Assembly: GCF_030814135.1 (NCBI RefSeq) | Contig: NZ_JAUSUQ010000007.1 | Span: 1 to 64,000 of the forward strand | Length of the DNA: 64,000 bases | From: Caldalkalibacillus uzonensis | GTDB lineage: Bacteria; Bacillota; Bacilli; Caldalkalibacillales; Caldalkalibacillaceae | Reading direction: 5' to 3' | Part shown: piece by piece, positions 57,439-64,000 of the stretch | Layout: every line of letters starts with the position of its first letter | Position numbering within the stretch: the stretch's first letter is position 1 | Notes under the pieces: generated by a model | What the model was told of the DNA's origin: nothing | The model's input: the letters and a program-made list of their open reading frames with translations, nothing else | The model's database searches: none | Translations under genes and position numbers: made by a program

Positions 57439-59349
57439 ATGATGCATCCTGATACTGAACTTCGATATGTAAGTGAAGAGGTAGGTGTCGGTGTATTTGC
57501 TACAAAATTTATCCCCAAAGGAACGATCGTTTGGATTGAGGATGATTTGGACATCATCCTTGATGAGGATGAGGTAGAATCTCTCGATGAACTTCGGCGG
57601 GAAATGGTCTATAAATACTCTTATCAAAATAACGACGGCCAATATATCCTTAATTGGGATCACTCAAGGTACATGAATCACAGTTTTCATCCCAATTGTA
57701 TCGATACGGCATATGGCTTTGCCTTAGCTGCAAGAGACATTAACCCTGGTGAAGAATTAACCTGTGATTATGGCATGCTTGGTGAAGATGAAGATTTTGA
57801 ATGTGTGCCTGAAGAAGGGACGTCCCGGACAAGAGTGAAAGCAGATGATTATTTGCATTATTATCAGGAATGGGATGAAATGGCCAGGGAGGCGTTTAAA
57901 TATTTCAACAAAGTCGAACAACCGCTTAAGCATTTGATTAAAGAGGAATTTGTCGACAAAGTCAATGCGGTTGCTAGTGGACGTGAACCATTAGACTCCA
58001 TTCTCACTACTTTTGAAGATGAGTCCGACGAGTCTGATCAGTCTGACCAGGACTTTTCTCTTTCAGAGAAGTTGAACATATTGGATAAACAGAAGCTAAC
58101 CATTAGTATTCTTGGTAGCGCCGGAGGAGTGGCTAAATCCACCCTAGCCATATTAGATAAATCATTTCAAGATGTCAATGATCCCATCCATCCGTTTATC
58201 CGTTGCTGTAACATTCATTTAATCGATAAGAAACAAAAGAGCATGGAATATTATGATCCATTAATTCCTCATTTAAAACATGCGGTCACATTACATCAGT
58301 TTGATTTGAAAAATTTGAGAAGATTCCGTCAACATTTACTGGATACGAATACAACGCTAGTCATCGATGTTTCTGGAGCAGACACGATCGAAATGCTTCA
58401 GTGCTGCCATGAATTGGGGATACAGTATATCAATACCGCACTGGAAAATACAATGGTAGACGAAACCGAAGAGCTTGAAGGATTTGCGTGCTTGGAACGA
58501 TTCCGTATTTTCGAAAAAAACCGAGAACGGTTCACAAATATAAAAGCGATCATCGGCTCTGGAATGAATCCAGGTATCGTGCAGTGGATGGCTGTGGAAA
58601 TGATGAAGCAAGCTCCCGGCGAAAAACCGCTCGGGTGTTATATTGTTGAGCATGATACTTCATTTTATGCCGACCGTTCACTGATTCAGCCCAAAACGAT
58701 TTATTCCTCATGGTCCCCTGAAGGTTTCTTGGATGAAGCTGTATCGGGCTATCCTATGTTCATGAAACAAAAGATGCCTGTTTTTCTATATCATGACGTT
58801 TATGAACTGGAGTTTAAAGTATCGCTCGGAAACAAACAGTTTTTCGGATGTTTGATGCCTCATGAAGAGGTGATTTCATTAGGAAAAGCTTTTGATATGG
58901 AAACAGGCTTTATTTATCGGGTGAGTGATTATACGACCGATTTGATCCGTGCCAATCTGGACGATACTGACGATCTTTGGTATTGGAAACACAAGGTCTT
59001 GGACCCTGCGGATGCCGAGCTGGTTGGAGAAGATTTGGTAGGTGTGCTGCTCGTTTATAAAGATAAGGAACGATACATGTACAACGTGATGAACAATAAA
59101 ACCATATTTGCTCAGTACAAAACAAACGCAACTTATTTCCAGGTTGCCTGCGGCGTCTATGGCGCTCTAGCCGCACTGCTGCTGGATGACATTCCTAACG
59201 GTGTTTATTTTGTTGATGAATTGCTGCTGCAAACCGATACCGGCTATGGCAAATACCTTACTTATTATATGAAAGACTTTATTACGGGTGAAAATAACAG
59301 TTCTGAAGGACTTTTATTAGATAGAGTTAAAAAATGGAGCGGCGAATGA
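57439..59349 (+). CDS. SET-domain protein fused to a homospermidine-synthase-like domain
   Basis: The 636-residue protein has two parts. Residues 5-115 are a SET domain: GVGVFATKFIPKGT, RYMNHSFHPNC, GEELTCDYG, with the pseudoknot motifs expected for lysine methylation. After a linker (120-210, with an acidic DESDESDQSDQ run), residues 215-635 resemble homospermidine synthase: NAD site ISILGSAGGVAKST (223), GMNPGIV (375), IVEHDT and SWSPEGFLDEA (424). Homospermidine synthase uses NAD to make homospermidine from putrescine. I know no family with this fusion. GGGAGGGTG precedes the start. No close operon partner; terminator follows. Confidence 0.75.
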   Translation: MMHPDTELRYVSEEVGVGVFATKFIPKGTIVWIEDDLDIILDEDEVESLDELRREMVYKYSYQNNDGQYILNWDHSRYMNHSFHPNCIDTAYGFALAARDINPGEELTCDYGMLGEDEDFECVPEEGTSRTRVKADDYLHYYQEWDEMAREAFKYFNKVEQPLKHLIKEEFVDKVNAVASGREPLDSILTTFEDESDESDQSDQDFSLSEKLNILDKQKLTISILGSAGGVAKSTLAILDKSFQDVNDPIHPFIRCCNIHLIDKKQKSMEYYDPLIPHLKHAVTLHQFDLKNLRRFRQHLLDTNTTLVIDVSGADTIEMLQCCHELGIQYINTALENTMVDETEELEGFACLERFRIFEKNRERFTNIKAIIGSGMNPGIVQWMAVEMMKQAPGEKPLGCYIVEHDTSFYADRSLIQPKTIYSSWSPEGFLDEAVSGYPMFMKQKMPVFLYHDVYELEFKVSLGNKQFFGCLMPHEEVISLGKAFDMETGFIYRVSDYTTDLIRANLDDTDDLWYWKHKVLDPADAELVGEDLVGVLLVYKDKERYMYNVMNNKTIFAQYKTNATYFQVACGVYGALAALLLDDIPNGVYFVDELLLQTDTGYGKYLTYYMKDFITGENNSSEGLLLDRVKKWSGE

Positions 59350-59370
59350 CAGGATGAAGGATAACCATCA

Positions 59371-59400
59371 AAAAGGAGCCTGAGACACAAGGCTCCTTTT
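59371..59400. terminator. Bidirectional terminator
   Basis: AAAAGGAGCC-TGAGACACAA-GGCTCCTTTT is a perfect 10-bp stem with A-run and T-run flanks, between the convergent SET-fusion and GGDEF-EAL genes. Confidence 0.9.
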
Positions 59401-59462
59401 GCTCACTCATTATCTTTGCCCATATGGAAAATAAAGGCCAGCTAAAATGACAAATCCATCAT

Positions 59463-61721
59463 TCACGTTTCTCTCTCGTTCCATCTCCCTGTTTCAAGCA
59501 GTGGCTGCAACGTTTCCACTGATGAAGGCGGGCTGAATAAATAACCTTGGGCAGCATCACATTTGATGCTTTCCAGGCACTTCCATTGTTCCTCTTTTTC
59601 CACCCCCTCAGCCACAACATTCATGTTAAGACTATGGGCAATGGAGATGACAGCGGTTGTAATCACATGGCCGTAGTGATGATCAGGCAAATCATGAATA
59701 AATGATTTATCAATTTTTAACGTATCGACGTCAAACCGTTTTAAATAGCTCAGGGAAGAATAGCCTGTTCCGAAATCATCGATGGATATGCGCACGCCAA
59801 GCGCTTTAATTTGTGTTAGATTTTCAATAACAGTTTGTTCATTTTGCATGATGGTGCTTTCTGTCACTTCCAATTCCAGAAATTGTGGCTCCAGTCCGCT
59901 TTCATCCAGAATGCTTTTAATGTGCTGATGGAAATCTCTTTCCTGGAGCTGTTTCATGGAAATGTTTACGGACATGCGGATGGGACGGAAGCCTTCTTCT
60001 TGCCAGCGTTTGCTTTGCAGGCAGGCTTTCCGTAAAACCCAACGGCCGATGGAATGGATTAACCCTGTTTCCTCAGCAAGGGGGATGAAAATGCCTGGTG
60101 AAATAAAACCGTATTCAGGATGATGCCAACGAAGCAGGGCTTCCATACCACTGACCTCACCGGACACCAGGTCGATAATCGGTTGGTAGTAAAGCGAAAG
60201 CTGTCCCCGCTCAATGGCGTGATGCAGGTCATTTTCCAACAATGCAGGTTGCAGGGCGTGATCCTCCATCTCTTTGGCAAAGATGCAGCACGTGTTTTTC
60301 CCTGCCCGTTTCGCTTCATACATCGCCATATCTGCCCGTTTGATTAATTCATCTGCTGTGGCACCGTCTTGGGGAACAAAGACCAGGCCAATGCTGGCCG
60401 TGATACGCAGTTCGTATGAGCGGATGTTAAACGGTGTTTGCATGTTCTCTAAAATATCTTTGGCCACTGTGACGGCTTCGTCCTGATTGGCAATCTTGGG
60501 CAGTAAAATGATAAATTCGTCGCCCCCAAGGCGGGAAACGGTAGCCGTATCGGACACAGCAGTGAGCAGACGGCCAGCAACTTCACGCAGCAGTTCGTCT
60601 CCTATATCGTGACCCAGTGAATCGTTAATCACTTTAAAGCGGTCCAGATCAAGGTATAAAAGGGCCGACATATGCCTGTCCCGTTTGGCCGCGGATAGGG
60701 TTTGGTTCAGCCGTTCTTGCAACAGGTGGCGGTTGGGTAAGTGGGTTAGGGCATCGTAATGGGCCAGTTGATGCACTTGTTCTTCATATAATTTGCGGTC
60801 TGTGATATCCTTAGCAATGCAAAACACGCCGGTCACGTTTTCATTTACAACAATTGGGACAGAGGTGATGTTTAAATGAATCCGCTCCCCTTGTTTATTC
60901 TGAAAACACATCTCAAAGTTTTGGGGGCTGCCGTTAAGCGTTTCCCTAAACGCTTTTAAGGTTTTGCCCAAATCCTCCATGACAACAAGGAGTGTAAAAG
61001 ACATGTTCAACAATTCTTTGCGCGAATATCCGGACAGGGCGATAGCTGCTTTGTTGGCTGTTAAAAAGTGCCCGTTCACATCAAGGGTAAAGACAGCGTC
61101 CGTATTATATTTAAACAGAGACTTATAGCGCTGCTCGCTCTCCTCAAGTTTCCTTTTTGTCCGTTCGTGCCCCAGGGCCAAACTGGCCAGGGAGGAGAAG
61201 GTATCAATCAGTTTTAATTCCTCATGAGTGGGTGTTGCAGGGGTACGGTGATAGATGGCAAATGTGCCCAATACTTTGTTTCGAGCATCCACAATGGGTA
61301 TAGACCAGCAGGAAGCAAGACCATGCTCTAAGGCTATATGTTTAAAATCTGCCCATAACGGGTCAGTGGCAATATCCTCCACGATAACCAATTTATTATG
61401 GTAGGCGGCAGTCCCGCACGACCCTGCACAGGACCCGATGTGTATCCCATTGATTGCTTTGGTAAATTCTTGAGGAAGACTGGGGGCAGCGCCGTGAAAT
61501 AATTGATTGCCTTTGAGCAGCAAGATGGAACAGATGATACCGGGATTAATCCGTTCGGCAGTTAAGGCAAGTTCAGTTAAGATATCATTCAGGGGGTCAT
61601 CGTTGGCCATCATGTCCAATATGCGTTGTTGCCCCGTTAACAACAGTTCAGCTCTTTTTTGTTCGGAAATGTCTCCGTTGCAATAGATAGAATACTTTGA
61701 CAACTCAGGCCGGTGTCTCAA
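59463..61721 (-). CDS. GAF-PAS-GGDEF-EAL cyclic-di-GMP signalling protein
   Basis: The 752-residue protein has a GAF domain (about 45-180), PAS (about 190-310), GGDEF with intact RLGGDEFIILLP and EAL with intact GMEALLRWHHPEYGFISP, IDDFGTGYSSL and KIDKSFI. It could make or degrade c-di-GMP. No membrane segment. Start: TTG at 61721 follows GAGGTGAG, downstream of a promoter; a GTG at 61772 lies at or above the likely transcription start. The first residues (ending CNGDISEQKRAE) look like the tail of a PAS domain, so the gene may have lost an N-terminal sensor. Confidence 0.85.
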   Translation of the reverse strand: MRHRPELSKYSIYCNGDISEQKRAELLLTGQQRILDMMANDDPLNDILTELALTAERINPGIICSILLLKGNQLFHGAAPSLPQEFTKAINGIHIGSCAGSCGTAAYHNKLVIVEDIATDPLWADFKHIALEHGLASCWSIPIVDARNKVLGTFAIYHRTPATPTHEELKLIDTFSSLASLALGHERTKRKLEESEQRYKSLFKYNTDAVFTLDVNGHFLTANKAAIALSGYSRKELLNMSFTLLVVMEDLGKTLKAFRETLNGSPQNFEMCFQNKQGERIHLNITSVPIVVNENVTGVFCIAKDITDRKLYEEQVHQLAHYDALTHLPNRHLLQERLNQTLSAAKRDRHMSALLYLDLDRFKVINDSLGHDIGDELLREVAGRLLTAVSDTATVSRLGGDEFIILLPKIANQDEAVTVAKDILENMQTPFNIRSYELRITASIGLVFVPQDGATADELIKRADMAMYEAKRAGKNTCCIFAKEMEDHALQPALLENDLHHAIERGQLSLYYQPIIDLVSGEVSGMEALLRWHHPEYGFISPGIFIPLAEETGLIHSIGRWVLRKACLQSKRWQEEGFRPIRMSVNISMKQLQERDFHQHIKSILDESGLEPQFLELEVTESTIMQNEQTVIENLTQIKALGVRISIDDFGTGYSSLSYLKRFDVDTLKIDKSFIHDLPDHHYGHVITTAVISIAHSLNMNVVAEGVEKEEQWKCLESIKCDAAQGYLFSPPSSVETLQPLLETGRWNERET

Positions 61722-61775
61722 TATGCTCACCTCAATTCTTGATTGTTTACTGTTATATGACCATACAAGCACCAG

Positions 61776-61804
61776 ATTATAGCAATAGCATACTATATAC
61801 TGAA
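61776..61804 (-). promoter_or_regulatory. Promoter of the GGDEF-EAL gene
   Basis: On the minus strand -35 TTCAGT (61799-61804) and -10 TATAAT (61776-61781) are 17 bases apart. The start near 61769 supports the TTG start at 61721. Confidence 0.65.
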
Positions 61805-61912
61805 CTGGAAGACAAACCTAACCCCTCCATTACTGATGTATAATACATAACATGGCCCAGGTCGAAGGGGCTGGATCAAAAACAGCTAGTGCAGCCTTTA
61901 CTTTACAATGAA

Positions 61913-61949
61913 AGACACCTCTTTCCGAAACGTATCGGGAGAGGTGTCT
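61913..61949 (-). terminator. Terminator after ald
   Basis: AGACACCTCT pairs with AGAGGTGTCT around CCCGATACGTTTCGGAA, itself foldable; on the minus strand TTTCATTG follows. The T-run is short. Confidence 0.65.
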
Positions 61950-61973
61950 AGCGATACAATATGTTGATTAGCA

Positions 61974-63110
61974 TTAGGAAAGAGTGGAATATATTTTAGA
62001 CAGCGCTTCTTCCACCGGAACGTACGTGTAGCCAAGGTCTCGGGCCACCGCTTCATAGGTGATGGAACCGCCAGCTACATTGACACCTTTTTTCAGGGAT
62101 GGATTATCCAGAACAGCCTGCTTGACACCTTTGTTGGCCATTTGCAAGGCATAAGGCACAGTCACATTGGTTAAGGCAATGGTAGACGTTCTGGGCACTG
62201 CTCCAGGCATGTTGGCCACAGCATAATGAACGACACCGTGTTTGACAAAAATGGGATCATCGTGAGTGGTGATGCGATCCACCGTCTCAAAGATACCACC
62301 TTGGTCTACAGCCACATCGACCACAACCGACCCTGCTTCCATGGAACGGATCATTTCTTCAGTCACCAGTTTTGGCGCCTTGGCCCCTGGAATCAGCACG
62401 GCACCAATCACCAGATCCGAGTCTTGCACCGCTTCCGCAATGTTGTAGGGGTTGGACATTAGCGTATTGATGCTGGAGCCAAAAATGTCATCCAATTGGC
62501 GCAAACGTTCAGCGTTCAAGTCGATAATCGTGACGTCAGCTCCCAAGCCGACGGCAATTTTGGCCGCGTTGGTTCCGACAACACCGCCGCCGATGATGGT
62601 CACTTTACCCCGTTTAACGCCCGGTACACCACCCAAGAGAACACCTTTACCGCCTTTTGGTTTTTCCAGAAACTGAGCACCAATTTGGACTGCCATCCGT
62701 CCGGCTACTTCACTCATGGGTGTCAACAATGGCAGGGTACGATTCACTTCTACTGTTTCATAAGCCACGGCAATAACGCCTTTCTCTGTTAATGCTTTGG
62801 CCAGAGAAGGTTCAGCTGCCAAGTGAAGATAGGTGAACAGTACCAGCCCCTCACGGAAATAATCATATTCGGAAGGGAGCGGCTCTTTTACCTTCATGAT
62901 CATCTCAGCCCGTCCCCATACTTCAGCAGCATCTTCAATAATCGTGGCGCCGGCCTGGGTATAAGCCTCATCACTGAAACCGCTTCCAACCCCGGCCCCT
63001 GATTGAATGATTACATTGTGTCCTGCATTGACAAAGGACATAACTCCAGCCGGTGTCAAGGCCACGCGATTTTCATTATTCTTGATTTCTTTCGGTACCC
63101 CAATAATCAT
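61974..63110 (-). CDS. ald: Alanine dehydrogenase
   Basis: Ald interconverts L-alanine and pyruvate plus ammonia with NAD+, important for alanine use and sporulation in Bacillus. The 378-residue protein starts [20 protein letters not shown] and has [20 protein letters not shown] (NAD site), [16 protein letters not shown]. Start at 63110 lies 6 bases after GGAGGG; an ATG two codons earlier abuts the site. A PucR-family regulator gene lies upstream, as for AdeR and ald in B. subtilis. Confidence 0.97.
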   Translation of the reverse strand: MIIGVPKEIKNNENRVALTPAGVMSFVNAGHNVIIQSGAGVGSGFSDEAYTQAGATIIEDAAEVWGRAEMIMKVKEPLPSEYDYFREGLVLFTYLHLAAEPSLAKALTEKGVIAVAYETVEVNRTLPLLTPMSEVAGRMAVQIGAQFLEKPKGGKGVLLGGVPGVKRGKVTIIGGGVVGTNAAKIAVGLGADVTIIDLNAERLRQLDDIFGSSINTLMSNPYNIAEAVQDSDLVIGAVLIPGAKAPKLVTEEMIRSMEAGSVVVDVAVDQGGIFETVDRITTHDDPIFVKHGVVHYAVANMPGAVPRTSTIALTNVTVPYALQMANKGVKQAVLDNPSLKKGVNVAGGSITYEAVARDLGYTYVPVEEALSKIYSTLS

Positions 63111-63245
63111 GTTCATCCCTCCATGATAAAGTTTTGATTGGGCAGCTGACGGATTGACCTAACCTTAATGCCTCCGAACCAAAAAGTCCTCTTTAAGTCA
63201 AAGTATAGAGGGATTGGTCTGTTTTTTCTTCGTGTAGAACAGAGA
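63111..63245. other. ald upstream region
   Basis: A 135-base gap between the regulator terminator and ald holds its promoter, which I cannot place with confidence (TTGACT on the minus strand near 63195-63200 is one -35 candidate). A regulator site is expected but no clear dyad is seen. Confidence 0.3.
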
Positions 63246-63285
63246 AAATAAAAAAGACCTTTTGTAGAAACCTACAAATGGCCTT
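63246..63285 (-). terminator. Terminator after the PucR-family gene
   Basis: On the minus strand AAGGCC-ATT-TGTAG-GTTT-CTACA-AAA-GGTCTT is followed by TTTTATTTTC. It overlaps the last codons and stop of the regulator gene. Confidence 0.8.
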
Positions 63286-64000
63286 TCTCATTGTATCGAT
63301 TGATTTTAAGATCAATATACAACATCATTTTTTGGTTGGGGTCCCTAAGATTAATCTCACCTATTTCAGCGATGCGTTTGAGCCGGTAGTTTAAAGTATT
63401 GACATGGATATGCAGTGCTTTAGCCGTTTCGTTCAAATTGTTATCTTTGTTAAGGTAAACATTCAGTGTTTTTACCAAATTACTGTTATGTTGTTGGTCA
63501 TATTCATAAAGTTTTTGCAAGGCGTGATTGACTGAACCGTCTCTCCGTCGTTTTTCGGCAATCACATCCAGGAACTGAAAGATGCCTAAATCCTGATACG
63601 TATAAATGTTCCGAGTTTCTTCGGCAAACTTATTTTTCATGTTCAGTACAAACAGCGCTTCTTTATAGCTTTTTTCAACAGCTGGCAATTGGCGCTGGAT
63701 GGATCCGCAGGCACCTGTCATGGAGGACACGCCGAAACGCTCTTTCATAAGGGCAGTACAGGAGGGGATAAACTGCCGGAAATCTTTATAGGGTGATTGG
63801 ATAGAATGAGGGGCCGCCAGCAGGATAAACTGCTGTCCGTCTGTGGTATTTAACACCGGCTTGATCCCCTGAGATGTTTTTAAAATATAGCTCATCTGAT
63901 TCTCCAGCTTGACATCCACATCCTGGGCAAACTGAAAAACAATCACGGTGGCCAGAGAAGGAAAAGTGATGTCCAGCTCGGCAAACTTTTCCTTGATCTC
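63272..64000 (-). CDS. PucR/CdaR-family transcriptional regulator, AdeR-like (5' end outside window)
   Basis: The frame is open to the right edge (codons before the GTG at 63946 read EIKEKFAELDITFPSLAT), so the gene is partial with at least 242 residues. The C-terminal PucR helix-turn-helix is clear: VYLNKDNNLNETAKALHIHV then NTLNYRLKRIAEIGEINLRD. A GGDEF-like CdaR domain precedes it. AdeR, a PucR-type activator of ald in B. subtilis, is adjacent to its target, so the same role is likely here. Confidence 0.85.
   Translation of the reverse strand, partial: EIKEKFAELDITFPSLATVIVFQFAQDVDVKLENQMSYILKTSQGIKPVLNTTDGQQFILLAAPHSIQSPYKDFRQFIPSCTALMKERFGVSSMTGACGSIQRQLPAVEKSYKEALFVLNMKNKFAEETRNIYTYQDLGIFQFLDVIAEKRRRDGSVNHALQKLYEYDQQHNSNLVKTLNVYLNKDNNLNETAKALHIHVNTLNYRLKRIAEIGEINLRDPNQKMMLYIDLKINRYNEKGHL

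Overview
The window is the replication-origin region of a Gram-positive, endospore-forming Bacillales chromosome. Gene order, TTG/GTG starts behind strong GGAGG ribosome-binding sites, sporulation genes (the yyaC homologue, soj/spo0J, noc) and the walRKHIJ operon all point there. Several traits suggest a thermophilic and possibly alkaliphilic Bacillaceae member, perhaps Caldalkalibacillus-like: an AmhMT/KhtTU-type cation/proton antiporter and a two-gene pathway that looks built for di-myo-inositol phosphate, a solute of hyperthermophiles. The organism name is inference only.

Layout. The 5' end of a 16S rRNA gene (minus strand) opens the window, with two tandem promoters and a duplicated structured leader. 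gyrA follows. About 11 kb of accessory genes (3.4-14.5 kb) separate gyrA from gyrB, which are neighbours in Bacillus subtilis. They include a molybdate-permease remnant, KhtTU, an M-box-controlled mgtE, a guanine-riboswitch operon whose two genes have been fused by a deletion, and a redox group (LysR/peroxiredoxin, a thioredoxin-fold protein, a thioredoxin-reductase-like flavoprotein, an XRE regulator). Then come gyrB-remB-recF-yaaA-dnaN-dnaA on the minus strand and the bipartite oriC (19.26-19.45 kb and 20.8-21.2 kb). On the plus strand follow rpmH-rnpA-yidD-yidC-khpB-mnmE-mnmG-rsmG-noc-soj-spo0J with four parS-like sites.

Further right lie a cysteine-desulfurase-like gene, several membrane proteins, a truncated MOSC gene, yyaC, ychF, rpsF-ssb-rpsR, yybS-gdpP-rplI-dnaB and purA. 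Next is a head-on pair encoding myo-inositol-1-phosphate synthase and a fused inositol-phosphate cytidylyltransferase/CDP-alcohol transferase. It sits behind a CIRCE-like operator and a long attenuator-type leader. Then come an M23/LysM/G5 peptidase, walRKHIJ-htrA and rlmH. The right edge holds a frameshifted repeat-protein gene, a SET-domain/homospermidine-synthase-like fusion, a GGDEF-EAL protein, alanine dehydrogenase and a PucR-family regulator that runs off the edge.

How it works together. The core genes handle replication initiation, segregation, tRNA modification, membrane-protein insertion and cell-wall sensing, and nearly all are co-directional with replication. The accessory genes are dominated by RNA-level control (M-box, guanine riboswitch, candidate purA and inositol leaders). 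The most noteworthy signals are the inositol-solute operon with its unassigned leader RNA and heat-shock-like operator, the SET-homospermidine synthase fusion, the xpt'-permease junction on a perfect A-AAA-AAG slippery heptamer, the covarying repeat in the rRNA leader, and a parS pair that also forms a terminator.
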